Below are positions 45,790-57,870 of a stretch of DNA of 64,000 nucleotides, piece after piece. Source of the stretch: Angiostrongylus vasorum (taxonomy: Eukaryota > Nematoda > Chromadorea > Rhabditida > Metastrongylidae); contig JADANN010000032.1 of NCBI GenBank assembly GCA_018806985.1, positions 2,253,501 to 2,317,500 of the forward strand, given 5' to 3'. The position numbers and the translations under genes were made by a program. The notes under the pieces are model-generated. The model searched no databases. It saw nothing but the letters and a program-made list of their open reading frames with translations, and was not told where the DNA came from. Within the stretch, counting starts at the first letter, position 1. Each line of letters opens with the position of its first letter.

Positions 45790-46174
45790 AATTGGATATT
45801 TGGATAGTTGGAGGGGCCGTCTTCATTAGTTGTTCGGGCCCCAGCACAGTTTCCATTCTTCGGAGACTTGCTGGTTTAGCCATTGTGGTTCTCTGGAGTC
45901 CCGAAGACAGCCTGGCCAGTGTGCGCAAGGTCGTCACCACCACAGGCAGTCGCTCCGCTTGTGGATCACAGGGACATTTCCCATCATGAGACTAGTTTGG
46001 TACCAGGATGGTAGTGGATCCTGGTCTTGGTTTACTCTTAACTGGGCTTCTTAATGGAAACGTCGGACTCGTTCTCAGCTTGGGAGACCCTGCCAAAAGA
46101 TGAATCTCCCGCTGCACATCGCAGCACGACACCCAGGAACACCTCCCAGCCACGATGAGGCGGTAAACCATTAG
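45790..46174 (-). repeat. SINE-like family C copy
   Basis: GGATATTTGGATAGTTGGAG, GTCGTCACCACCACAGGCAG, TTGGTTTACTCTTAACTGGG, CACGATGAGGCGGTAAACCA. Confidence 0.85.
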
Positions 46175-46262
46175 GAGCACGTTTCAAACTAACTAATAAC
46201 ATATTGTATATAATACAATTCTTATATTATCCCGTCTTATCTCCCTTTATGGACTTTTTTGT

Positions 46263-46264
<2 letters not shown>

Positions 46265-46308
<44 letters not shown>

Positions 46309-46431
46309 AAAGTAGGAATTGGCCCCTATAGAAACATAAGGTTCGCGGGGATTCACCAGCGAGAGCAATTATTGTGATACTGAACTCGAGCACAACATTT
46401 CTTCATTTCTTACTTACTTTTTTATTCACTT

Positions 46432-46480
<49 letters not shown>
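46265..46480. repeat. Two (TA)n microsatellites about 130 bp apart
   Basis: Pure alternating AT at about 46265-46304 and again at about 46435-46480. Confidence 0.9.
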
Positions 46481-46484
<4 letters not shown>

Positions 46485-47714
46485 CGAGTGGTACAAAATA
46501 CACAACATACCGCTAGCTGATGATATGTCAGATGTCTGAGAAGTATTCGATGTACTGGTTGTTCCTGAGAAACGTCGGCTATGAAGAGTTGTATCCGGAC
46601 GTTACAAAATGTCATATTTTTTTAAAACATCTCATCTACAATAATGACGACAACTCGTGCACGGCCAGTTGTCGTTGATGACAGAAATATTGATCAAGCA
46701 ACTTCAATTTGAACTTTTTAGACAATCAATATTCACTAGTTCTACGTACGTCGTTCCTGTGAGGTTAGCCTCGCGCTTAATACTTTTGTACAGTTGAGAG
46801 AGCTCAAATCTCTGGTTCTGTAGTTAGCTGGTTAGGTTAACCGTACTTCCAACAAAGTTCCATATAACTGGCAAAATTTCTCACGAAGAAGACCCGGCTG
46901 TGGTGGTTGATGTGGTCAGTTTTTCACAAGAAATGAATTCTAGTAGGAAATATACATAGAAAAACTACTATCGCCAAGATGACTACCTAGTCCATATCGA
47001 TACGTCGGACCGTCAATCACTTTGGTGACGCCGTGCTTTCGAACTATAGCCACTTCTTCGACGATGTCATCAGCACCGAAACCTCCATTACATAGTGGTG
47101 AGGTTGCGAATTTTTTTCGTAACGTAAGAACCCATAGACCGCCCGAAAGTTTAACGATAACGAAAGTGCAAGCAATTGGATCGATAGTGTTATCTTTGGG
47201 ATAAGGTGGGGGTGATTTCAATCGATAAGGTTTTCATTTGGCGGATAGAATAAAACCCTTTCCAAATGCTCTTAAATGAATGATATTATGAAGACACCAT
47301 CACCAAACGTTAACCCAAATGATTAAAGGAGAACTAAAAGTGTAAATAAAAGGGAAACTTCAAGAGTTTTCCCTGACGTCGTTTGCTTGCGATGATTTGA
47401 TCTCCACTAATCGGTGATGCCATTAAGCTTTTATAACGTTAGTTTTAAGGTCACGGATTGGAACTAACAGTTATAGTCATGGTCATAAACTAAGGTACAC
47501 GTCGAATTGCACTGGGGATGACAGTATTGATCGAATGGCAGCGGAAATCAAAATGCATGCCTAGCACAGTGTCGCGTTACACATAAAGTCACACATTGGA
47601 AGAAATCATGACGACCGTAGATTGTAGGCCAACCTTTTGCAGTCTTCACGTCGTCATTTGGTGAGCTGAAATTGTTCATGAAGTTCGTGATACAGTAATG
47701 TACAGTGCGAAAAA
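46481..47714. other. Intergenic, one weak - strand open stretch
   Basis: About 46940-47221 (-) is open with protein-like content (LSGGLWVLTLRKKFATSPLC, then GADDIVEEVAIVRKHG). I do not recognise it and see no splice-consistent partner. Confidence 0.25.
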
Positions 47715-47965
47715 TAAAAACTTAGAACCACAAGGATGCTAAGATTTGAGTAAAACTCGCAGCCTCAGATGGGCTTCGAATGCGCGGTTACCATTACCCG
47801 AGGCTCACGTGCTATCTTGCACATCTCCTCAAGCCCTTGCATTGCCTTCCCTTTCAATCAGTTTTTTACCCCAGTGATACTATCAACAATCACCCGTTAA
47901 CGGGACTGATCTGGGAAACATAAATCGGCGTGAACCCAGATGAGCTGAAGCTGCAGTCAAAATCA
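47715..47965 (-). repeat. SINE-like family B copy (diverged)
   Basis: AACCACAAGGATGCTAAGAT, GAGGCTCACGTGC, CAATCACCCGTTAACGGGAC, GATCTGGGAAACATAAATCG. Confidence 0.65.
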
Positions 47966-48205
47966 TAATGTCTTAAGTTTTACTTCGCTGTCTTTTTCTT
48001 TAGAATAAGTAGTAAAATAAAAGAATAGGCGGTAAAATAAAAGTGAAAACAGCTTACAGCGTTGACACTTTAACACTTTGCACCATTTTCATCTCGACCG
48101 GTGAAAGGTCCTTCCATGTCAACTGCAAATGGAAGAAACTTGAAGGTCGTTGAAAACAAAAGGCTAATTATATGGTGCAAATAAGAGGAACCCACGCTTA
48201 AATGT

Positions 48206-48495
48206 GGGCAAGTGTAGCGCAGTGATTAGATGTTGTCTTACAACACACATGCGTTCAATACAAGCTTCAAGCTCACTAAGCCTTCCATTCCCCTAGGAGG
48301 TCGGAAATTGGTACTAGACTTGCCCAGGAGGAAAGCAGTACTTACTCGATAAATCGGTAGGCCGCCGCGAGTCATTGTATAGGCCAGATACGCGTTCAGT
48401 CGCTTCTAAGATACGCGTTTCTAACGATCCTTGAAGAAGTGGAACGCATGGCGCATCCCATGGATTGATCAACGCCAAGTGCTTTATCTTTTTTT
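48206..48495 (+). repeat. SINE-like family A copy
   Basis: GGGCAAGTGTAGCGCAGTGA head, GATAAATCGGTAGGCCGCCG body, TTGATCAACGCCAAGTGC tail. Confidence 0.75.
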
Positions 48496-49997
48496 ATGAT
48501 TAAATACTTTTGTTAACATTGAGGAATGATAGAATTTAACAAAATTTATTTCCTGGCTGCACGGTGGAATCACATTCAAATTTAGCGAAAATATTTTGGC
48601 CATTAGGAAACAACACATTACCGTAGTCAACCAAAGCGATCCTTAACTTGGCCAGAAATGCTCTAAACTAAAAGTTAGGAAATCGATCAGCCGCGAATAA
48701 TTCTACCGATAGTCTAGGATTTCCTCACTGAGAGTGAATTTATAGAAAAAAAATGTTCAATTTTTCTTTATGATTCCTAGAATATCGGCTAAACCTATTC
48801 GTTTATTCAACTTTCACTCAGATGTTACGAAAACTGTTACGAATGATGTCTTTGTTATTCGTTTCCTCCCGTTTAACAGCATTTGCTCCATGCTATGCAA
48901 AGATTTTGTCTTTTCAATGAAATTCCCTTTGTTGCCTTCTATGTTGGTCCGTCAGCTGCTCAAAGATCTCCAAATAAGGTCACCCGGGTTGCGAGAGAAA
49001 TGTAAATCTCTGTACGTGATTCGAGGCGATATAACTCTTACTCATAATTCTTACTCAGTAGTAATCATTAACATTCCAGAGGACAAGTACTCGTAATGAG
49101 GTAAGAAAGCTCCTACCAGTCGACAAAGGTGAGAAAATTCAGTCCAATCGTCTCACGCACATCCATTCTTAACCTTTCCGATCAGCAATATACCAGTCAA
49201 ATGAACTTCTGATTAGCACTAGGTGGGGAACGCGTTCTCCAGCAAGAAAGATCGGGAATCGAGTAATGAAGCAGTTGACAGATCAAAATATGAAACTAAC
49301 TTTGCGGTTACTTTCATCTATTTTCGCTGCTTTCGCTTGTACAACAAATGCATGGCAACGATGATATTTCGAGCTGTTCAAGAGCAGCACTTGAACCTAG
49401 AACAACAAACAATGAGAGAAATAAGATCTATCGGAACAAAATGCGATCAACCTAGCCGATCCGGAAATGCGTAATGGGCTATGTTGTGGGATCTAAGTAG
49501 TCGACTTATCCTGTTATCGGCCTTCGGAGCCATGATATTGGTGGTTGCTGAGGTAACTCAGTTTTTCATCGTCGTTCAAAGACTATCGCTTGCCAAAATA
49601 AGCAGGCGACTTTCAACTTGGGACAAGGATCAGCAACGACAGAAGAACTCTAACCGGTGTGCAAGCAGTCAGCACCCATGACTTCTTCTAATGAACGACA
49701 TAAACTTTATCATCATATGAGAATGAACATTTCATACCTTAGCATTCAATGTAATGGGTGACTCACTTGAACTCAACAATAATTGTCGAAAGTATGCAAT
49801 CCAGAAAAACTGACTTCAATTTTCTCCTGTCTGAATAGAAACCCTTTATTTGGAGTAACGACGTAACGAGTTGGAGCGTTGCACAGAATCCGCCATGCTA
49901 TTCGTTCATTTGAGATATTTCTAAAAGAATTAAAAGAATTCACTCTTGATGCCTTCGTGTAGTACTGACATTGTCAAACTTGTCCCTATCCCACAAG
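48496..49997. other. Intergenic with an unassigned open region
   Basis: Between 49223 and 49681 (+) one frame is open except for a TAA at about 49472. The second half contains a membrane-like stretch (LILLSAFGAMILVV). No family recognised. Confidence 0.25.
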
Positions 49998-50268
49998 AGG
50001 GATGTGTGTGGTGCAATGGTCGGAGGCGCCCTGCAACACACACGTGGGATCGATTCCCACGCCCGTGACCCACCAATCCTTCCGTCCCTCCGAGGATGGC
50101 AAATTGGTACCAGACATGTCTGGGAGGGTAGCAGCACTGGCTCGATACATCGGTAGGCCACTGTAAAGGCCAGATATGCATTCCATCAACTCCAATGATG
50201 CTTAATGAAGTCGAATGCATGGCGCATCCCTCAAGGACTGATGAACGCGGATAGTTTTATTTTTTTAT
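49998..50268 (+). repeat. SINE-like family A copy
   Basis: GGATGTGTGTGGTGCAATGG head, GGGATCGATTCCCACGCCCG box B, CGATACATCGGTAGGCCACT body, GTCGAATGCATGGCGCATCC tail. Confidence 0.85.
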
Positions 50269-50692
50269 TTTTTATTTATTCCACAAGAATAAATACCTAG
50301 CTGGTGAGGAATTACAACAGGGACCACGAAAAATGCTGACAATTTGTGAAAATACACCATTATCCACACAGCACACTAGCATTATCTATCAACAAAACAC
50401 GTATTTTGCAAATAATGCTCATCTTAAAGTGAATAAGATTCGTTTTCAAATTAAAATTCTAAATGTAAAACTTGTGTAGAATTTACGAAATGTTCAGTGT
50501 CTTTTGGCATTTTGTGTTCGCAGCACCGTCAAAGACGAGTATGAGTGGATTGACAGTGGTGAGACGTAGTGGCGATGAAGTTGGAGTTGGTTGCTTCAGA
50601 AATGGTGGACAAGCAGTGTTGGCTAAAGAAAGATAAATGGTGTACAATAATTACGACTTCAGACAGTTAGTTCAAACTCTGTATACACCTTC

Positions 50693-51165
50693 AATGATGC
50701 TGAGATATTTGCAAAACTCCGGACCGCAGGTGTCTGCCGTGGGCAACGAACGCGCTATTACCCTCTCCGGGGGCTAACGCGTTTAGCACCACACCATGAG
50801 GGTCCTTGGTTTCGCCTGTCTCTCAGTTGGTTCCATCGGTCACTGCCATCAGCACCCGTCAGCTAAATATCGTCTAAAACCATGAGTCATGGAGCTAGAA
50901 GGTGTGATCTATCCCGTTCAGGATTCAGTGTATTGTCTATAATGATCTGGGGCTCAAATTGGGAATGAACCCAGTTAAGGTGAAGTTGTAGTTACAATCA
51001 CAATTTCAAGTTATTACTTACTGCCTGCCTACTCTTTTTTAATGGCAAGGTATGTTGCAGAAATATAAGTTTTTGGTCCGGAGTTTTGCAAACATCTCAG
51101 CATCACTGAAGTTATATTTCGCAATATACCCTGTCACTAAAAAGAGTAGGCAGCAAATAATAAGT
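50693..51165 (-). repeat. SINE-like family B copy with internal insertion and a reversed tail
   Basis: A - unit at 50693-51010 (ATGATGCTGAGATATTTGCA, GGGGCTAACGCGTTTAGCAC) is split by about 70 bp around 50866-50940. A + oriented tail fragment (GGAGTTTTGCAAACATCTCA) follows at about 51078-51165. Confidence 0.7.
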
Positions 51166-51864
51166 TGAAAATCTGTGTACACCGCTTTAAAATACGTTTT
51201 GGATTATATGGAGGTCGGTTACGCCTTACGACCTTCAACTAGCTCCGTCGATCAGTACGAATTCTTTCCTCCATAGCATTTTTTTGCTAGAAAAAAATCG
51301 CAAGCGTATGGAGATACTTCTAAGTTATTAACTAAACTGACGTGTAATTTGATCCTTACAGACCGCTAAGATTTTCACAGAAGACAGACATTGGAGCATT
51401 TAAGCCACCGGTTCAGATATGAATCATATAAGACTCATTCCTGCGATGCGCGGGGGAAGGACATGAGTCAAGCTGACCTATTTTCTTCGTAGTTTTTCCC
51501 GTCTTTTTTTCAGAAGTATGCAGCATAGCGAAGCATAGTGGAGATGTAGGGCATTGCAAAACAATGGGAATGACCTCAAAAATGTGTAATGAAGCCGATT
51601 TATACATTAAAAAGTAGTGTTAAAAACGTCGGATTACTCGTTTGACACAGAGCGAAGCGCGTGAGCCACATATGATTCACAGCGAGTGGAATGAAAGGCT
51701 AGGCTTAGTTCCCTTTGTTACCTACACTAAAATGTGCATCGGCACGAATGTACTAAATGTGACTAGTGAAATGAAAAAACTATAGCCTCAAGAGAAAGTG
51801 AAGTATATTCTTTTACTTTTTTTATTTACTGCTTAGTAGCATTTTTTACGGCAGGGTATTATTC
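51166..51864. other. Intergenic, nothing recognised
   Basis: No gene or repeat copy seen. Confidence 0.35.
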
Positions 51865-52110
51865 GTAATCAACCACGATGCTTAGATATTTGCAAAACTT
51901 GGACCCAGGGCCAGATCGAACCACGATTTCCTTTCCCGGTGGGCTTGCGCATTGCACAATGCGCCACGGGGATGGATATAAAACTAGCTGCGAGAAACGC
52001 AGAGCAAAGGTCTCCGTGGCGCAGTATGTAATGCGCAAGCCCGGGGAAGGAAATCGTGGTTCGATCTGGCACGGGGTCCAAGTTTTGAGAAAATCTCAGC
52101 ATCGTTATAT
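51865..52110. repeat. Head-to-head pair of tRNA-like units (inverted repeat)
   Basis: The right arm (about 52010-52105, +) reads GTCTCCGTGGCGCAGTATGT, AATGCGCAAGCCCGGGGAAG, AAATCGTGGTTCGATCTGGC, ACGGGGTCC: a tRNA-like box A and box B. The left arm (about 51880-51975) is its reverse complement (AACTTGGACCCAGGGCCAGA, CGAACCACGATTTCC). The spacer is about 35 bp. Both arms end in the AATATCTCAGCATC-type flank of family B. Confidence 0.7.
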
Positions 52111-52689
52111 TCTTTTTAGTTGTTTCACTATTCACTATGCAAACAAAATCTTACGATCTTGCTGATTTTCCATGTTTTTCCTGCGATTTTGTCGATTTTC
52201 TGGTGCCTTCAAATCCTTGAGATCTTTTATTGTGTTCACATTGACTTTGGACATTTCAGCCAGTTTGAAGACGTTATGTGCTAAGAGATAATTCATTCTT
52301 AGAAGAATCATTGAAAAATTAAGTGTCTGTTTCGATCTTATTAATACAGAGACTAAGAATTTCGACATGTGCTGAGTCTACTCAGCAAATGAGGATGTAA
52401 CCGTTCCACCAGCACTATTGCATTTCCTAGTGTGAGAAGAAACATTGTTTTGATAACAAACTCACTTCGATCAGCCACAAGCTGGTCGTCAGGTTACCGA
52501 AATGAAACTCTCTACACTATATTTTTTCATTCCTTATGATATCACTTGAATATCGGAGATATTTGATGAGATTTTGCGCAGCTCTCTTAAATATCACGTA
52601 GAAGGAAAAATGGTTGAGGTGTCACTGTATAACCTCTATCAGCTGTCATCCCAATGATCGTCGATTTACTCCAGCGAGTGCCAGTAAAT
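52111..52689. other. Intergenic, nothing recognised
   Basis: No gene recognised. The - frame 52135-52368 has no motif. Confidence 0.3.
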
Positions 52690-54780
52690 ATTCTGTTTCT
52701 TATTGTCGTGTGGAAAAGAAGCCCAGTGGGTTCTGATCGCTCTAGGGACTCATTGAGCATCACATCTTTCTTCCAAGCTTTTCCTGAAGAACTCTGACCA
52801 TCGGGTCGGTGGTGTTCCTACTGTAAGTTTGTCATCCCGAAGAATCCAGTCACTAACGGGTCTTGTCCATCGGTTGTCATTCATACGCATTAAATGTCCG
52901 ACCTACCTTATTTTCGACAATTTGGCTTTTAGAACGTCGTCTCTGATCTTTTATCGTTGACGTAATTCGGAGATTTGGATCCCTTCCTTCATTTCCGATA
53001 CGGGATACTCCTAACATCGTTCTTTCGACTGCGCGTTCAATAACGCAGGGTGATCGTTCACATTCCCTACATAACGACCAGGTTACTGACACATACGTTA
53101 AGTTGGGAAGAACAGTGGGGTCGAAAAGGTCGGTGTGGAGTCGGATGTTCTTTGTTCTCTTTACTACGTCTTTGCTCTTAAAACCTCCCCCAACCGGCTC
53201 GTTTCCTTCCACTCAACTCTGGAGCCAAGTCATTCATGATGTTTATTTCCCAACCTAGATAGACGTAGCTCGAGCATTTGGAGTTATTCTTTCCATTGAA
53301 AGCGAATGGGTCGTACGAAAACCATTCTATGAGATTCAGTTTAAGCCTAATCTTCGCATTGGCGTTATCAAATTCGTCAAGCATTCGTTCCGCTTAGCTA
53401 ATGCTTAGTGTTTTAAGATCGATGTCGTCAGCGAAACGAAGATGGTGTATTTGCCGAACATTAATTTCCACTCTCATGTTATCCCATTCCAGTGTTCAAG
53501 TGATATTCTCGAGGATGGAGACAAATAATTTTGCCTAGGTGGTATCGCCTTGCCTAAACTTTGTTTTGACGTAGATCTTAATGTACTTATAGAATAGTGG
53601 TACTTTGGTTACGCAATTTCTATATAGCTCGCGAAGAACTTTTATATATTGGGAGTAGCGACTACGTGGCGTCCATGGCTTCCGTTACTATTTCTACCTC
53701 AGTTGAGCCAAAGGCCTTCTTTAAATCGATGAAAGCGAGACAGAGCGGTCTTTTTGTACTCTCGAGATACTTCAGCGAGTCTTGTTATCGTGTAGATGTG
53801 GTCCATCATACTGAATCCTTTTCGAAACCCTACTTGGTCACATGGCTGCCCTTCGTCCAGTGTTTTGTCAGTCCTGTTTAGGATGAGTCGAGTGGAAACT
53901 TTGTAGACGACAGATAGCAAACATATTGGGCGGTAGTTGCCGATATCGTGTAGGTCACCCTTCCTGAACATTAGCACGGTCTTGCTATTCTTCCATTAAG
54001 TAGGAATCTTGCATCCACACAGATAACGTGTGAAGAGCAGAGCCAGTGTGTTTACAAGGACTGGCGGAAAGTTCTCCAGGTGTTCAGATCTTGTCCTGTC
54101 CGGACCTGGAGCCGTTCGATTTTTCACCGACGAAATGGCATGTCGGATTTCAGAAGGGAGAACCGGTGGTACAACATATCCATCCTCCTTTATTTCATGT
54201 GAGGGAAGGAGGACGTGGCTATTGATGCGATCTGAGCGTCTGGGCATTGGAGTGCAAACATCTTGGTTTTGTAATTGGTGTGAAGTTTCCGTGGCCTTTG
54301 CTCATGCTCTTCTCAGCGCTTGTAACTTCGGACATGGTTGCTGCTGGTCTCTCTTTAAGTTTTTCTTTCATTGCCTGTCTGCACTGCTTTTTTAAGTTCG
54401 TACATGAGTTTGCGGTTGTCTTTAGCTCGTGCGACTCCACGATATGTTGTCAGCTCGAGAACTTCTGGAGCCAGACGTCTCTCGGTGACTTTCAACCTTC
54501 AGATTTCAGAGCGCTAACGTGGAAATATTGAATGAGCCAATCGTATTTCCTCATCAGTGTTATAAATAGCGGAATCTTTCCAACAGCAGAGCAATACCCC
54601 AGTTTATGATCGTTATGGGATTTCGTTTTTTGTATTTAGCGGCTTTCTGTCCTTTCCGCGAAAAAATGGAATCTTGTGTGAAGAAGGTGGCGGTCTGATG
54701 AGTTGTGGAAATTTGGTACAACAGCGACAATGGTTAGACAAAATCATCGATTTACTGTACGTCAGATGTCACTAACATTT
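52690..54780 (-). mobile_element. RTE-type LINE, 5'-truncated copy of the left-edge family
   Basis: Reverse-strand blocks in order, from high to low coordinate: end of the endonuclease (AAGATTCCATTTTTTCGCGG complement, about 54650-54780), linker (about 54220-54440), RT finger (EIKEDGYVVPPVLPSEIRH, about 54190), KGDLHDIGNYRPICLLSVVY (about 53950), a FADD-equivalent region near 53440 that is now broken, and the C-terminal TLPNLTYVSVTWSL-type block (52877-53212). It then continues through the RAVSDW-type region to about 52690. Several frame slips and stops make it a pseudogene. The upstream endonuclease is missing. Confidence 0.85.
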
Positions 54781-55209
54781 AATAAACCAGTAACCATGGC
54801 TTCAGATCCCTACAAGCTTCATTTTTTGATGTCAATAATCTGCTTTGCATATCGGTTATCTTCAAAAGTAAAAAAGAAACGCTCCCGAGCCACAATAACA
54901 ACGCCCATAAGCACTGCAGGTGAGGTGTTTAAGGACCGTCATGACACCGAACTTAAATTGCTATGCAGAGGTCCACAGGTGTTTGTAACTAAAGTCAAAT
55001 AGCCGCACTCGCAGCTCCAGTTGTTTTAAAAAATCACAGTATGAGATTGGCACCCGCCACCACGTCCGAATCAAATCACCACTATAAACGACGATTACAG
55101 TGCTAAGAAACGAATGGAAGGTGTCCTTAAGTCTGCACAACTCGTAAAGACGGGTCGGCCATATAAGTGAGTAAGCAGGTGTTGTGTGAAATAAAAAAAC
55201 ACTCTGTGA
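54781..55209. other. Intergenic, nothing recognised
   Basis: No gene or repeat copy recognised. Confidence 0.3.
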
Positions 55210-55500
55210 TACACTCGATGTGGAGGGTGGTTAGTGGTGCAATCTATTAGGGAAGCAAGCTCCTGGTTCGACACCCTCTCCAGTCTTCAACGCTCTCCGT
55301 CAGTGCATGTGGAAACGCCTAAACTCGGATATCTCCAATATTAAAAGAAGAATCGACTCTACCAGTATTCTACGACTATCATAGAGAAGAGGAAATCTTC
55401 AAGCGCGACATGTTGGAAGACTTTTGTGGACGATGAATACGAGGAAAAAAGGAATCTGATGCAGGAAGTGCTAGGATTCTCACAGTGGATGTGATAACCG
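55210..55500 (+). repeat. SINE-like family D copy
   Basis: GGAGGGTGGTTAGTGGTGCA head with box B-like GGTTCGACACCC; the body ends GCAGGAAGTGCTAGGATTCT, matching the 33.5-kb copy. Confidence 0.55.
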
Positions 55501-55658
55501 GTAATTTGAAAAATAACAACAATTCAATTCCCAGGATCGACTTTCTATTAACCTCGGCATTGGAATATGAATGCGTCGTTTTCTTGTTCAGCAATCGCGA
55601 GGTTGTTAAACAGCATACATTTACTTCCATAGAAAAAACACAATCCAATACAACAGCA

Positions 55659-55694
55659 GCTGACGTTTCGGCAGTGTCGCCTTCTTCAGGGTGT
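55659..55694 (-). ncRNA. Hammerhead-like motif, helix I damaged
   Basis: The - strand shows CTGAAGA, the GGC...GCC hairpin, GAAA and C-GTC-AGCT, but the 5' helix I strand reads ACCC-like instead of GGCT, so helix I cannot form. It is likely inactive. Confidence 0.5.
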
Positions 55695-56324
55695 GGAATG
55701 GTATACTGGTAGACAATTTCCCTAGGACAAACACTTCAATAACACTTACAGAAAGACGAAAAACTCCATGGTAATTACATGGTCAACAGCTTCTTGAAAA
55801 ACTCGCCGCTTACTTCCAATGAGGAAGATTAGAACAGCTGATTGTAGTCGTATGTGGTTGATAACTGCACCACCTCACATCAGAAATTGATGCGAACATG
55901 CGGGGCCAGGTCGCGTGTGACCTCTGGGCATTCCTCTCTGCTATTCATTGTAGGATTTTTGGCATTTATCCAAAAAGCCTCAAGAAGTTTTCGCGCTGGT
56001 GTTTTAGTCTCCCGTGCAAGGATATTGACTTTTACTTCAAAGTCGTCTCCGCTATGCTTTTGTATCCTATGCCTGCCTAGTGGGGTACTTTGTCTAAGTT
56101 TTCGTTACAAAGGTCACAGGCGAGCTGACCCGGTATGTTCGCATCAATTTCTGATGTGGGATGGTGCAGTCATCAACCATATGCGACTATAATCAGCTGT
56201 TCTAATCTTCGTGATTGGAAGTCACGAAGAAAAAGATCATGTAATTGCCATACAGTTTTTAGTCTTTTTGTAAGTGTTATTGAAGCGTTTGGTCTAGTAA
56301 ATTGTATATCAGTGTACCCTTCCA

Positions 56325-56360
56325 GGCTCTGAAGAAGGCGATGCTGCCGAAACGTCAGCT
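56325..56360 (+). ncRNA. Hammerhead-ribozyme-like motif, right arm
   Basis: GGCT, CTGAAGA (56329-56335), hairpin AGGCGATGCTGCC, GAAA (56349-56352), C-GTC, AGCT. It differs from the 7.25-kb motif by one base in the helix II loop. Confidence 0.6.
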
Positions 56361-56445
56361 ACTGCTATACTGCATTGTTTTTTCTATGGAAGTAAATGTA
56401 TGCTGTTTAACAACCTCGTGATTGCTGAACAAGAAAACGACTCAT

Positions 56446-56854
56446 TAATAACAATAACATTATAAATAGTAGTAATAAGATATACTATGCGATGTATATA
56501 TAAACTCGCAACCCAAAAATGACGATGTAAGGGAACGTTTCTTTCTTGGAGTTCCAAGGCACCATTGCTAGAGGATGCTCAAGTCGTCGTCATAGCCATT
56601 CGTACTGTTTCATCGATCGAAGAGGAATTTCCCACGATGTGAATGTTCTTTTTTCAGAATGGTAGTGATTCCTCATATAGATGTGCTATGTAGATGGAAC
56701 CTAGGCTGGAAATGTCGAATTTCTTCTCAAGTTGGATGACTTCGTCGCCAGGTATGAACCCCGTGGTACATGTGTATAATGCGGTACCCGAGAGCACCTT
56801 TCGCCACGATGAAGCAGCAAGCAAAAAGAGGGAATTTTGAGACAGCTATATGTG
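56446..56854. other. Intergenic, nothing recognised
   Basis: No feature recognised between the PLE and the next repeat. Confidence 0.3.
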
Positions 56855-57130
56855 ACGCGTATAGCACAGTGGTTGCGGTACCGGGCAATGCACAATGGGT
56901 TTTTGGCTCGATAACACGCCACAGGATCGCGAAGCCTTCCGTCACTTCGGTATCGTCAAATTGGTCCCAGGCTTGTCTGGGAGGATAGCAGCACTGACTC
57001 AGTACATGGCAAGGACACTGGAAGTCATTGTATAGGCCAAAGATGCACTCAGTCACCTCTAGGATGATACGATTGAGTATCGATGAATCGAGTGCATGGC
57101 ACTTCCCACAGCGAATCGTTCAGGAATCGT
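56855..57130 (+). repeat. Diverged SINE-like family A copy
   Basis: GACGCGTATAGCACAGTGGT head, GGGAGGATAGCAGCACTGAC body, ATGAATCGAGTGCATGGCAC tail. Confidence 0.65.
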
Positions 57131-57224
57131 TAGTGCGCTTTATGCGATATATGCTAAGAGCCATTCATAGAAATCTAAATTTTATAGTTATGGTAGAGGT
57201 ATTTCACATCACAGCCTACCATGA

Positions 57225-57530
57225 AGGAAGAATAGGCAGTAAGTGAAAAGGTTCAGCTTAACTGGATTCAATGCCGATTTGTGCTCCCCAGATCAATCCT
57301 GTTGACGGGTGATTGCTCATAGCACCTACAGGTCAAAACACGGCTGACAGAAAGGCGAACGAAGGACCCGCATGGTATGGCGGTCAATGTGTTACTCCAC
57401 GGAGAGGGTAATAGCGGGTTCGATCCCCACCACAGACACCTGCGGTCCGGAGTTTTGCAAATATCTCAGCACCATTGTGTTTATACTTCACATTCCACCC
57501 GGCCATGAAGAAAGAATAGGCAGTGAATAA
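57225..57530 (+). repeat. SINE-like family B copy with an intact box B
   Basis: GTTGACGGGTGATTGCTCAT, GCATGGTATGGCGGTCAATG (box A-like), GCGGGTTCGATCCCCACCAC (box B), GGAGTTTTGCAAATATCTCA and AGAATAGGCAGTGAATAAAA tail. It is the clearest evidence that family B has a tRNA-like head. Confidence 0.8.
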
Positions 57531-57870
57531 AAAAGTTGCTAGATAGAGTTATGTTGTGCAGGGATGAACGATGGGTCCTGAGATTGAGAACTGCCCTGCT
57601 TTCGCCACACAGCAGCGCTGGCCAACGTCTCCAATGGGCGGAGCCCAGTACGAGTTTCCGTGTGCCAGCAGCAGGGGGTTACTACTGGTTTCACCTTGGA
57701 GTTCATCACAACACATTTGAGTACTGGGGATTTCAATCACCGTTCGTCAGATTCTTTCAGTCATTTCGATGAAGCTTTGTAATGTTTGTATCTATTGTAC
57801 ATCTCAATCTCTGCTATCTCTATTATGCGGTGTTTTCATGTTACATGCAAAAGTTAACGCTTGTGCCATT

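Larger units (their letters stand above)
55573..56445 (-). mobile_element. Short Penelope-like element with about 340-bp inverted arms
   Basis: The arms at about 55573-55920 and 56105-56445 are near reverse complements; they end GTCGTTTTCTTGTTCAGCAA and TTGCTGAACAAGAAAACGAC. Between them, about 185 bp on the - strand encode the end of the PLE protein (KLLEAFWINAK... to EVTRDLAP). Each arm has a hammerhead-like motif; the left one is sense to the coding strand. This is the same layout as the element at 30.2-31.65 kb, in the opposite orientation and from the subfamily of the 7.0-kb piece. Confidence 0.75.

Noticed and set aside
46940..47221. - strand 93-codon frame, briefly considered as a metabolic-enzyme exon
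   Set aside because: A CNGG-type motif alone is not enough; no other block, partner exon or clear splice sites.
51880..52105. Pair of functional tRNA genes
   Set aside because: The tRNA-like arms are perfectly opposed and flanked by family B tail sequence, so they look repeat-derived.
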